From: CAZBDU01 sp964490725
GTDB taxonomy: Bacteria > Spirochaetota > Spirochaetia > SZUA-6 > DRHE01
Direction of reading: 5' to 3'
Length of the DNA stretch: 64,000 nt
NCBI GenBank assembly: GCA_964490725.1
Contig: CAZBDU010000006.1
Span: 1 to 64,000 of the forward strand
Part shown: one piece after another, positions 32,722 through 40,432 of the stretch
Position numbering within the stretch: position 1 is the stretch's first letter
How the letters are laid out: each line of letters begins with the position of its first letter
The notes under the pieces: generated by a model
Seen by the model: only the letters and a program-made list of their open reading frames with translations
What the model was told of the DNA's origin: nothing
The model's database searches: none
Translations under genes and position numbers: made by a program

Positions 32722-32757
32722 GAGAGCAAAGCAGGGTAGGCTCCCTGCTTTGCTCTC
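32722..32757. terminator. Perfect 15-bp stem-loop between convergent genes
   Basis: Arms 32722-32736 and 32743-32757 pair perfectly (core GAGCAAAGCAGGG) around a 6-nt loop. It sits between the M16 stop (32664) and the end of the minus-strand FemAB-like gene (32955). There is no long U-tract on either side, though TGTTTG follows on the minus strand. A bidirectional terminator is the best reading. I see nothing else in the 290-bp gap. Confidence 0.6.
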
Positions 32758-32954
32758 CGTCTATGATTCAGCGCCCCCTGCCGCGCAGGGCTGCGCGACC
32801 GCGGGACGCGTTGGCGTTTACATAATGCTATCTCCGCCACATTACTGCAGCGTTACGGCAGGATTACACTTTTGAAAGGCCCGATGCTCCCGGCCTTCTT
32901 GCATCGCCGGGGCGCACGCGCGGGCAGACCGCCGGGGCGCCTGCCCGCAGGTCC

Positions 32955-34073
32955 TCAGGCGCCTCCGCTCCGCCCCGGGTGGTAGCCTTCCGCGCCGAGC
33001 TCGGCGCCGCGGTAGCGATCGTAGAGCTCGGGCCGAAAGGGGTAGTCCCAGCAGCCGCGGCGGTGCAGGATCCGCCCGCCAAAGCCTGTCTTGAAGCGAT
33101 AGAGGCCGTGCATGGGGTGCGAAGGCAGATCGGCCGGGGGAATCCCGAACAGGTCGTAGCTTTCGCAGCCCAGGGCCCGGGCGATCTGCATGGCCCGCCA
33201 CTGCAGCCGGTAGGCGGGCATGCTGCCACGGGCATTCCGGGATGAGGCGCCGTAGAGGTAGGTGGCCCGGCGGTCGTGCAGGGCCAGGATGGCTCCGGCG
33301 GCGGGCCGTCCTCCGGCCGTGGCCAGCAGGAGCCGCAGGCGCGGGCCGGCGCCGGCGGGCCGGCGCGCTGCCCGGAACAGCTCGCGAAAGTAGCCCGGCG
33401 GCGGGCAAACGATGCGGTGCCGCCGGGCGGTTTGCGCATACAGCCGGTACCAGCGATCCAGGGCGTCCTCTCCCGCCTCCTGCACCTTCACCCCCCTGCG
33501 GGACGCCAGACGGACGTTGTAGCGTGTCTTGGGCTTCATGCGCGCCAGCAACTCCCCCTCCGTGGCGGTCAGGTCGACCAGGACGGTATCCGGGGGAAGC
33601 ACGTCCGTGGGGGCCTTGCGCAGGTTGCGGTCCCGGGTGCCGAAGTTCATGCGCAGCTCCCGAATCCGCGCCGGCGGGGGAAGCGGGACGGCTGCCTCCG
33701 CGCCGGCCCCGCGGCCCGCCCTCCCCGTTGGAGACTGCACGGCGTAGGGGGTGCGCCAGGGCAGGTCGTAACGAACGAACAGGCACCCCCGCAGGCGGGC
33801 GGAGAGCGCCCGCGACAGGCTTTCCAGAAGGAACCCCTGCAGCTCCGCCTCCACCGCCAGGGCCGGCCCGTAGGGAACGTAGGCGATGGTGAGCCCTGGG
33901 GCCACGGGGCGGCTCAGCAGCAGCATGCGTCCCGGCCCCAGCTCCGAGCGGAAGGAAAACGCCGCCGCCTGCCAGCCCACCCGGCTCTTGAACTGGCCCC
34001 AAAGGCTGCTCTGAAAGAGGTTGCCTCCCTCCGCGAGGGCGGAAAGCTCTGTGGGTCTGAGCCGTACCTGCAC
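32955..34073 (-). CDS. FemAB/FemX-like aminoacyltransferase
   Basis: The 372-residue protein resembles FemX/FemAB, which add an amino acid from aminoacyl-tRNA to the peptide stem of lipid II; the fold is two GNAT-like domains. Visible signatures are NLFQSSLWGQFKSR near the N-terminus, MKPKTRYNVRLASRRGVKV in the middle and LYRFKTGFGG near the C-terminus. The start is taken as GTG 34073; a longer frame to 34190 would overlap the upstream gene. The ribosome site is weak. It follows the large outer-membrane gene with a 49-base gap on the same strand. Confidence 0.8.
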   Translation of the reverse strand: MQVRLRPTELSALAEGGNLFQSSLWGQFKSRVGWQAAAFSFRSELGPGRMLLLSRPVAPGLTIAYVPYGPALAVEAELQGFLLESLSRALSARLRGCLFVRYDLPWRTPYAVQSPTGRAGRGAGAEAAVPLPPPARIRELRMNFGTRDRNLRKAPTDVLPPDTVLVDLTATEGELLARMKPKTRYNVRLASRRGVKVQEAGEDALDRWYRLYAQTARRHRIVCPPPGYFRELFRAARRPAGAGPRLRLLLATAGGRPAAGAILALHDRRATYLYGASSRNARGSMPAYRLQWRAMQIARALGCESYDLFGIPPADLPSHPMHGLYRFKTGFGGRILHRRGCWDYPFRPELYDRYRGAELGAEGYHPGRSGGA

Positions 34074-34122
34074 GAGTCCGGAGCCTATGCTACCAGGATC
34101 GTCCCGCTGGAGCCAACCCTCC

Positions 34123-37107
34123 TCACCACCCGGCGCCCAGCAGCAGCCCGAAGCTGCCGGGGCTGCCGGGACGCTGGAAGGGGTAGGCATAGTAGAGCTC
34201 CAGCACCACGGCTCCCATGAGGTTGACCCGCATGGCCGCCCCGGCGCTGAACACGGGAATCCTCTCCGTGGAGCTCGCCGCCAGGCGCGCCACCGGCGGC
34301 TCGGCGCTGGTCCAGGCCACGCCGGCGTCCAGAAAGACCGCCAGGGACAGCGGCAGGTAGCGGAAGTCGATCAGCCCCAGCTGGTCGTTGCCCAGCACAG
34401 GTAGCCTGAGCTCGGCGTTGAGGACCGCGATCCTGGAGCCGAACAGGCGCTGGATCGCCGGGCAGCCCGCGGCGCTGCCTGCCCCGCCGCACTCCGCCGC
34501 GGAGAAGGAGTAGTACTCGTAGCCCCGCACCAGGGTGGGCAGGCCGAGGTAGAACTGGCTCAGCCGCGTGCTCTCCGCGTCCTTCAGGTACCTGCCCAGG
34601 TGCACCGCACGCACGGCCAGGGTCACCGGAGGCAGAAACAGATAGAGCCGGTAGTCGGCCAGCGCGGTCAGGTACAGCAGCGAGCCCAGCGTCTGCTCCA
34701 CCTCGAAGTGATAGCGGCTGCCCCGCACCGGAGAGGTGAACCCGAAGAAGGAGTAATCCCCCACGTAGGCCAGCGTTCCGTGCACCAGGTTCAACGCCGG
34801 CGGGGTGGCCAGATCGATCGTTCCCTGGCTGAGGGGCTGGCCTCCCTGGTAGTAGTCCACCCGGGCCGTGCGCTGGTAGGCGATGCGGCTGTAGCCGGCG
34901 CCCACCTCCAGGCGCCGGTTGCTGGAAAAGGGCAGCTCCGCGGTCAGGCGGGCCAGCTCGTTGAAGATCATCTGGCTTACCACCGCCGTGTCGGCATCGG
35001 GATTGGGGATGTCCGCAGGGGCCAGGGCGAACTGATTCAGCTGCGGGATGTGGGCCGCCGACAGTCCCCAGTTGATCCGCCTCTTCCTGTTGGTGTAGTC
35101 CAGGAGCCCTCCCAGGGTCTCCACCGGACCGTTGATCTGGGCCGCCACCTCTATCTGGTGGTCTCCCAGCACGTCCTCGAACAGCAGGTCCGCCGAAGCC
35201 CCCAGGGCGGGGCCGAACGCCCCGGTGGTCAGGCCGATCCCCGCCTGGCCCACGGCCACCAGCTGAAAGACCGGATGGTAGGGCTGCAGGGAGATCACCT
35301 GCAGAGGAGCCGCAGCAGCCGGCGGCGGCAGCGCCGGAGCCGGCCCGGCAGGGGCGGGAAGGCCCTCCACCTCCTCCAGCAGGCGCAGCTCGTAGCTCCT
35401 GTGGCTGAACACGGTGAACGCCAGCTGCCCGCCTCGGCTGGCCACGGACAGGCAGGGAGACAGCTCGGTGAGGCCGCTCACCCCCGTGGCAAGCCTGGTC
35501 ACCTGGGAGAAGCTCCCCTGCGCCAGATCGTAGCGGTAGATGTCGCTGAACCCGCCGGGTGCCGCCACGAAGTACAGGCCCGCTCCGTCGGGGGAGAACT
35601 GTGGACTGTGGTGGATCACCCCCTCCTGGAGCGACACGATCCTCACGTGGCGGCTGGCCACGTCCATGAGCGCGATGTTCATGGACCCGAAGGTCAGGGC
35701 CTCCAGGTCGGTGCGGCTGCCGCGGTCCGTCGCGAAGGCCAGGGTCGACCCGTCCGGGGACCAGGCCGGATCGATCTCCGTGTAGCGATCGAAGGTCAGC
35801 TGCTGCAGCGCGCCGCTGTCCAGATCCAGGAGGTAGAGGTCCCGGACGGCCGCCCGGGTGGCGGACAGCGCCAGGCGCCGCCCCTCCGGAGACCAGGCCA
35901 GAGTCGACAGGCCGTCCATCCCCTCCAGGGCGACCACGCGGGTGATGCGCCCGGATGCGCTGTCGACGAAGGCGACGGCGCTGTCTCCTCCGCGGGTCAC
36001 CGCAAAGGCGAAGGAGCGGGAATCAGGGGACCACGCTCCGGCGGAATCGATGAAGCGCAGCGAGTCGAAATGCGAATCGGTGCCGGAGCTGGCCAGCCTG
36101 CGGATCACCCTGCCGGTGGCCGCTTCCGCCAGGTACAGGTCCAGGGTGAAGGGATTGCGCTGCGCGAAGACCGCCAGGTAGTCCCCGTCGGGGCTGATCC
36201 TGGGTCCCAGGTTGACGTCGGATCCGATCCCGGAGAGGCGCCGGCCCGCTGCCTGGGGCTTCGCGCGGCCGGAGAGCCCCGGAGCGTACCTCTCCCGCAC
36301 CCACTCCTGCCACCGCCGGGAGAGCTCCTCGCGGCTCACCCCCAGAGCGGCCTTGATCCCGCCGGCCACCCCGGCGCGGGCCACCGCCTCCAGGAGCATG
36401 GAGATCATGGAGCGCCCGTAGGAAGCGGCGATGTAGTTCCATACCGAGGCGCCGAAGCGGTAGGGGAAATACCTGCCCGGGTCTCTGGAGAGGTCCAGCA
36501 GGGAGGGGATCTCCCCGTGGAGCACCGCGTCGCGCATCCACATGTCCGTGAGGGGGTCCTCCCCGCCGCGGCTCAGGTACTCCGCCATCCCTTCGCTGAG
36601 CCATAGAGGCAGGGGCTGCTGCGGGCTGCTGAGAGCGGCCGGCCCGGCGGTGAGCTGCTGCTGAAAGGCATGCACGAGCTCGTGGCCCAACACATGGTCA
36701 TCGTCGCGGTTGACGCCGGTCAGGGGCAGCACGATGCGGTCCGCCAGCGATTCGGTGAGGCCCCCCACCCCCTGGGGAATGAGCTCCGGCACGGCGTTGG
36801 TCTGCTGGAAATCCACCGCGCTGCCATAGAGGATCACCCGCTGCCGCCCGCGGATGCCGAACCCCAGCAGCTCCTCGAACCTGCCGTACCACCTCCCCAG
36901 CATCCTGGCCGCCTGCCGCACCGCCGGCGCACCCTCCGGATAGTGGTAGATCTGGAAATGCTCGGTCTTGAGAACGAAGAAGGGGAAAGTCTCGTACTGC
37001 ACCTTGCTGCGGCCGAAGTACTGCGCCGAGAGTGGCAGAGGCAGCATCAGCGCCGCAACCGCCGCGGCCAGAAGCGCGCAGCGCCGGCGGGTCGTGAACC
37101 CTGTCAT
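34123..37107 (-). CDS. Outer-membrane fusion: gluzincin protease, TolB-like propeller, BamA-type barrel
   Basis: The 994-residue protein has a signal peptide (1-29, ending LPLSAQ) and an M1/M61-like zinc protease domain with H142-E-L-V-H146 and downstream Glu in LSEGMAEYL. A central propeller made of PD40/TolB repeats follows (~300-620; PRISPDGDYLAVF, LAWSPEGRRLALS, PAWSPDGSTLAFA, PQFSPDGAGLYFV). The last ~330 residues form an Omp85/BamA surface-antigen barrel, ending in beta strands (VVLELYYAYPFQ, FGLLLGAGW). A Pro/Ala linker near 640 separates propeller and barrel. It probably puts the protease and propeller on the periplasmic side of an outer-membrane barrel. Substrate is unknown. Confidence 0.8.
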   Translation of the reverse strand: MTGFTTRRRCALLAAAVAALMLPLPLSAQYFGRSKVQYETFPFFVLKTEHFQIYHYPEGAPAVRQAARMLGRWYGRFEELLGFGIRGRQRVILYGSAVDFQQTNAVPELIPQGVGGLTESLADRIVLPLTGVNRDDDHVLGHELVHAFQQQLTAGPAALSSPQQPLPLWLSEGMAEYLSRGGEDPLTDMWMRDAVLHGEIPSLLDLSRDPGRYFPYRFGASVWNYIAASYGRSMISMLLEAVARAGVAGGIKAALGVSREELSRRWQEWVRERYAPGLSGRAKPQAAGRRLSGIGSDVNLGPRISPDGDYLAVFAQRNPFTLDLYLAEAATGRVIRRLASSGTDSHFDSLRFIDSAGAWSPDSRSFAFAVTRGGDSAVAFVDSASGRITRVVALEGMDGLSTLAWSPEGRRLALSATRAAVRDLYLLDLDSGALQQLTFDRYTEIDPAWSPDGSTLAFATDRGSRTDLEALTFGSMNIALMDVASRHVRIVSLQEGVIHHSPQFSPDGAGLYFVAAPGGFSDIYRYDLAQGSFSQVTRLATGVSGLTELSPCLSVASRGGQLAFTVFSHRSYELRLLEEVEGLPAPAGPAPALPPPAAAAPLQVISLQPYHPVFQLVAVGQAGIGLTTGAFGPALGASADLLFEDVLGDHQIEVAAQINGPVETLGGLLDYTNRKRRINWGLSAAHIPQLNQFALAPADIPNPDADTAVVSQMIFNELARLTAELPFSSNRRLEVGAGYSRIAYQRTARVDYYQGGQPLSQGTIDLATPPALNLVHGTLAYVGDYSFFGFTSPVRGSRYHFEVEQTLGSLLYLTALADYRLYLFLPPVTLAVRAVHLGRYLKDAESTRLSQFYLGLPTLVRGYEYYSFSAAECGGAGSAAGCPAIQRLFGSRIAVLNAELRLPVLGNDQLGLIDFRYLPLSLAVFLDAGVAWTSAEPPVARLAASSTERIPVFSAGAAMRVNLMGAVVLELYYAYPFQRPGSPGSFGLLLGAGW

Positions 37108-37189
37108 GCCCACAAGAGAAGTATCGGTTGCGGCTCTCGCCGCTGTCAAGAAAGGGGCCCGTCCCGAAGGAGGGGCGGCCGCGCTCCGG

Positions 37190-37657
37190 TCACTCCTCCA
37201 GCCCGCGCAGCAGGTCAAGGATCTCCCGGTTTTCCGGGATGTCCCTCATGGAGTCGCCGAAATGCGCGTAGCGCACCACGCCGCGGCGGTCGATGATCGC
37301 CTGGGCGGGCATGCGTCCCCAGCGCAGAAGCTTCACCTCCTGACCGTAGAGCCTGAGCACCCGCCGCCGGGGATCCGGCAGGCCCGTGAAGGGCAGCTTC
37401 TCCTTCTCCCAGTATTCGGCGAACGCCCGGGCGTCCTCCGGACCGATCACCACGATCTCCGTCCGCAGCCTGCGGAAGGCGCCGGCATCGTCGCGCAGCT
37501 GCGCCATGTGCCGGCGACAGAAGGGTCAGAGGAAGCCGCGGTTGAACACCAGCAGGACGTTGCTGCTGCCCCGCAGGTCCGACAGCCGAAAGCTCCGCCC
37601 CCGGAAGTCCTGGAGGCTGAAGTCCGCTGCTTCGACGCCGATGGAGACTCTGCTCAT
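37190..37657 (-). CDS. Selenocysteine-containing redoxin (UPFC motif)
   Basis: Read straight through one in-frame TGA, the 155-residue protein is a complete AhpC/TSA-like thioredoxin-fold redoxin: DFSLQDFRGRSFRLSDLRG, then VLLVFNRGFL-U44-P-F-C47-RRH, then IDRRGVVRYAHFGDS near the end. The TGA (37528-37526) falls exactly where relatives have the first Cys of CxxC. The sequence matches the family on both sides of it and a SECIS-like hairpin follows, so it is recoded as selenocysteine, not a nonsense mutation. It likely reduces peroxides or disulfides. AGAAAGGGC precedes ATG 37657. Conventional gene callers would start at the internal Met 37507 and lose the active site. Confidence 0.88.
37480..37516 (-). 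promoter_or_regulatory. Bacterial SECIS-like element
   Basis: In the mRNA, nine bases after the UGA, CGCCGGCA (37516-37509) pairs perfectly with UGCCGGCG (37487-37480). Inside, GCGC-AGCU-GCGC makes an upper stem with a small apical loop (37500-37497). That loop lies ~25 nt from the UGA and has a G among its first two bases. Spacing and shape fit the bacterial SECIS model read by SelB. Confidence 0.7.
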
Positions 37658-37834
37658 TGCCCTTTCTCCTCTCCTTCACCAACCCGGCCGGAAGGCCCGG
37701 GCCACGGCTCGTCGGGCCGCGCACCCTCCCCGAAGGGGCACCCCCCAGCAGGCAGCCGCCTCGGGCCCCTCCTCTATAGTGTAGCGAACCCGCCGGGCGG
37801 CCTGCAAACACCGGCCCCTCGCTCCCCGGCTCTC

Positions 37835-37863
37835 TTGATAAAGCTGACCGTAAAACTTATGTT
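37835..37863 (+). promoter_or_regulatory. Promoter of the FecR-like operon
   Basis: TTGATA (37835-37840), 17-bp spacer and TATGTT (37858-37863), an AT-rich island in a GC-rich region. Transcription would start near 37870, giving a leader of about 70 nt that contains the hairpin at 37877-37911 and the GGAGGAG ribosome site. Confidence 0.6.
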
Positions 37864-37876
37864 TACGAATGGATGG

Positions 37877-37911
37877 GCCCGCAAGCAGGGCCTCCGGGCC
37901 CGCTTGCGGGC
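37877..37911 (+). promoter_or_regulatory. Strong 5' UTR hairpin before the FecR-like gene
   Basis: GCCCGCAAGC (37877-37886) pairs perfectly with GCTTGCGGGC (37902-37911). The interior continues with five more pairs (GGGCC/GGCCC) around TCCG after a one-base bulge. It lies wholly within the predicted leader, a few bases after the transcription start and 19 bases before the ribosome site. It could protect the 5' end or act in attenuation; no U-tract follows. Confidence 0.5.
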
Positions 37912-37941
37912 AGGCGGGCGGAATGCCCAGGGAGGAGATTC

Positions 37942-38616
37942 ATGCCGAAAGCGTTTTGGTGGGTCCTGGCCCTGGCGGCGGCGGCATTGTCGCCCGGGCT
38001 GCAGCAGGCGGCCGCTCTGGAAGGCCGGGTGGTGTACGCCGACGGTGAGGTGGCGGTGCTGCGGGGAGCCCGGGAGCTGGCGGCGGAGGTGGGGATGCCC
38101 GTCTCCGCCGGGGACTCGGTGCGGACCGGTGCGGACGGGACGGCGATCGTGGAGCTGGCCGGCCAGGGGGAGCTGAAGCTGCGGGAGAACACGACCGTGG
38201 CGCTGGACTCCCTGGGAGAGCGGAGCTCGGTGTCGCTGTCCGCCGGCGGGCTGTTCGCCCGGGTGGTGCGCAGAATGACCGGGCGCTTCCTGGTCCGCAC
38301 CCAGACCGCGGTGGCGGGGGTGCGGGGTACCGAGTTCTTCGTGGCCTACGGCCGGAAGCTGGACCGGAACCCGGACATCTGGCTGTGCGTCAATGAAGGA
38401 AGCGTGGAAGTCACGGTCCCCGATACGGGGGAGTCCGTGGTGGTGGAGGAGGGCAAAGGGATCAACATCGTGGCCGGCACCCGGCTCACCTCGCCGCGCC
38501 CCTACGCCTGGACCCGGAGCCTGAACTGGAACACCGACCCCGCGAGCGGAACGGTGGTGGATCGAACGGACCTGGACCAGGCCTACAGCGATCTTCTGGA
38601 CCAGGACTACAACTGA
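37942..38616 (+). CDS. FecR-domain protein, exported
   Basis: A 224-residue protein with a signal peptide (1-~26, ending QQAAA). It carries a FecR-type beta domain: EGRVVYADGEVAVLRG, VSAGDSVRTGADGTAIVEL, LRENTTVALD, RTQTAVAGVRGTEFFVAY and NEGSVEVTV. There is no transmembrane anti-sigma segment and no FecI-type sigma factor nearby, so it is one of the periplasmic FecR-like proteins rather than an anti-sigma regulator. GGAGGAG precedes ATG 37942. It forms a two-gene unit with the barrel protein downstream (37-base gap). Confidence 0.82.
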   Translation: MPKAFWWVLALAAAALSPGLQQAAALEGRVVYADGEVAVLRGARELAAEVGMPVSAGDSVRTGADGTAIVELAGQGELKLRENTTVALDSLGERSSVSLSAGGLFARVVRRMTGRFLVRTQTAVAGVRGTEFFVAYGRKLDRNPDIWLCVNEGSVEVTVPDTGESVVVEEGKGINIVAGTRLTSPRPYAWTRSLNWNTDPASGTVVDRTDLDQAYSDLLDQDYN

Positions 38617-38653
38617 AAGCGCGCGCCTGCGCGCGCAGACCAAGGAGCGAACC

Positions 38654-39430
38654 GTGAAGCGCAGCCTCATTCTCGCCGGCGTGCTGGCCGCCCTGGCCGC
38701 GGGGCCGGTTTTCGCCAGCCACATTCCCGTCTTCCCCCAGGGGCTCTTGGAGCTCGACGGACGCCTGGCGGCCATCCTTACCACCAGGCACTTCGACCCG
38801 CTGCTGGAGCTGCAGGGCCGCCTGGAGGACGCGAATCACCAGTTCCGCTACCGCGCCCTCACCGCGGGCAGCTACCTGCGGCTGCACCGCAACCTGAAGG
38901 TCGGCGCCTTCTACCGCCTGCAGGCGGGGGCCAGGCACGACGACGACTGGATCGCCGTGAGCACCGGGACCGGCTGGGCCTGGCGGGATACCCGCAGCCG
39001 GCTGGAGCAGGTGCTGATTCTGGACGTGAGCCCGCGCTTCCTGCTGGACTTCCTTCCCGGCAGGAACTGGGTGCTGATGCTGAAGGGCCGCTACCAGTTC
39101 AACACCTTCAACCTGCATCACTCGATCCTGGCGCAGCCTACCCTCACCTACTTCCTGATGCACGAGCGCGAGCCCCTGCTCAACTTCTCCCTCAGCTACG
39201 GCCTGTACTTTCCCCTGAACTTCGGCTCCACCCTGATCTACGAGCACTCGCCCTACGCCCAGCTCCTCTACCATCTCACCCGCACGGTCAAGCTGGAGCT
39301 CACTGGAGCCTACCGCACCGTCCTGTGGAGCACCTCGCGGGACGTGCGGGTGAACACCGGCGCCACCTACACGCTGCCCCAGCACACCTTCGTGCTGGGC
39401 CTGGGGGTGCTGCTGACCTTCTCCCCGTGA
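38654..39430 (+). CDS. Putative outer-membrane beta-barrel protein
   Basis: The 258-residue protein starts at GTG 38654, six bases after AAGGAG, with a signal peptide (1-~21, GVLAALAAGPVFAS). The rest is a run of alternating amphipathic strands rich in Tyr, Arg and Leu (YLRLHRNLKVGAFYRLQAG, LLNFSLSYGLYFPLN) and ends in FSP, consistent with a small barrel of ten to twelve strands. I know no family name. The partner FecR-like protein upstream suggests they work together in the envelope. Confidence 0.7.
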   Translation: MKRSLILAGVLAALAAGPVFASHIPVFPQGLLELDGRLAAILTTRHFDPLLELQGRLEDANHQFRYRALTAGSYLRLHRNLKVGAFYRLQAGARHDDDWIAVSTGTGWAWRDTRSRLEQVLILDVSPRFLLDFLPGRNWVLMLKGRYQFNTFNLHHSILAQPTLTYFLMHEREPLLNFSLSYGLYFPLNFGSTLIYEHSPYAQLLYHLTRTVKLELTGAYRTVLWSTSRDVRVNTGATYTLPQHTFVLGLGVLLTFSP

Positions 39431-39451
39431 GTCCGCACCGGGCGGGTCCGC

Positions 39452-39892
39452 TCAGACGGTGACGATCTTCTCGGGAGAGATCTCGTTGACGAAGATGTTC
39501 TCGTAGCGTCCCGAGGGCTCCAGGCGGTGCCCGTGGGGGAAGTAGGTGGCTGCAAAGAAGTACATGATGTCCGCCATGTCGCCGAAGGACTGGACGATCA
39601 CGTAGCGGTAGTAGACGGCCCGCTCCTGCAGAGTCCGGCGGCGGCGCGGATCGTTTTCCAGCTCCGGATCGGTGACCTTGCGGATGGAGTTGCGCAGCCC
39701 GCCGTACCAGGCCTTGGCCACGAAGAACAGGTTGAGCTGCTTGTGGTCATCCAGGTAGTACAGCTCGTAGATCCCCGGCATCGACGGTACCGAGCGGATG
39801 ATGTCGTACCGGTCCGGCTGCCGAAGCGCGGACCAGTAGACCGTGTAGTAGACATTTTCCGCCTCGGTCAGCTTGGTGATGCGTGCTTCCAA
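39452..39892 (-). CDS. Conserved hypothetical protein, spirochaete-type
   Basis: A 146-residue soluble protein rich in aromatic residues (ENVYYTVYWSALRQPDRYDI, PGIYELYYLDD, LNLFFVAKAWYGGLRNSIR, ADIMYFFAATYFPHGH). I recall similar proteins of unknown function from spirochaetes but cannot name a domain. The frame lacks an ATG near the conserved part; TTG 39892 with a GAGAG upstream is my best start. The open frame continues far upstream through unrelated sequence, which is not counted. It converges on the barrel gene with a 21-base gap. Confidence 0.65.
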   Translation of the reverse strand: MEARITKLTEAENVYYTVYWSALRQPDRYDIIRSVPSMPGIYELYYLDDHKQLNLFFVAKAWYGGLRNSIRKVTDPELENDPRRRRTLQERAVYYRYVIVQSFGDMADIMYFFAATYFPHGHRLEPSGRYENIFVNEISPEKIVTV

Positions 39893-40011
39893 AGCGCTCT
39901 CAGTGTAGCAGCCCCGGGGCCGGAGGGACAACCCGCGGCGGCTCTGCCCCGCCCGGCCGCTGCGGCCCCCGGAGGCGGGAAGCGGCGCATCGGCCGGGGG
40001 GCCCGAGGCTC

Positions 40012-40333
40012 CTACTCCTGGCGGCGCAGCCCCGGGGCGCACAGGCGCACGAACAGGGCGAAGGCCAGGCAGATCGAGCCCCCCAGCGGTGGTCTGGGTG
40101 GCCAGCAGGAGGCCGCGCCGCGGCATCCGGTCGGCGATCACCCCTCCGTAGAGCATGAACGGCCAGACCGAGACCCCGGAGGCGAAGGTGGTGAGCCCCA
40201 GGTAGGCGGGCGAGCCGGTCAGGTCGAACACCAGGAAGCCCAGGGCGGTCTGCTGCGTCCAGAGGCGATAGTTGCGGTAGCCCAGGGCCGTGAAGGTGCG
40301 TGCCAGACGGCCGCGCCCGTCCCCGTCAGACAT
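40012..40333 (-). pseudogene. MFS transporter remnant with internal deletions
   Basis: From ATG 40333 the first ~65 residues match the start of an MFS exporter (FTALGYRNYRLW, then TQQTALGFLVFDLTGSPAYL, then YGGVIADRMPRRGLLLATQ). A gap sits at NYRLW/TQQ, where ~14 residues of the first helix are missing. After ATQTT the frame shifts, and another frame reads GSICLAFALFVRLCAPGLRR to a TAG at 40014-40012, the last helix of the same family. About 300 central residues are gone. This is a dead gene, different from the intact MFS gene at 2818. Confidence 0.75.
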
Positions 40334-40395
40334 GAGCGGTACAGTACGCCCTTTCCGCCCGGGGGGCAACAGGATGGCGCCTGCGCCCGCCGGGC

Positions 40396-40424
40396 TTGAC
40401 CGGCGCCGGGGCAGCGCCGACAAT
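40396..40424 (+). promoter_or_regulatory. Promoter for a leaderless MDR oxidoreductase mRNA
   Basis: TTGACC (40396-40401), 17-bp spacer and GACAAT (40419-40424). GTG 40433 lies eight bases after the -10 box and has no ribosome site, so the mRNA is probably leaderless or nearly so. Confidence 0.55.
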
Positions 40425-40432
40425 GCAGGCCA

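Noticed and set aside
37215..37811. A longer minus-strand frame covering the redoxin region without a stop
   Set aside because: It is out of frame with the redoxin; its sequence is GC-rich noise, while the frame with the UGA gives a complete family member.
37942..38616. FecR-like gene as an anti-sigma regulator of a FecI-type sigma factor
   Set aside because: There is no sigma-factor gene nearby and no transmembrane anti-sigma region; only the exported FecR domain is present.
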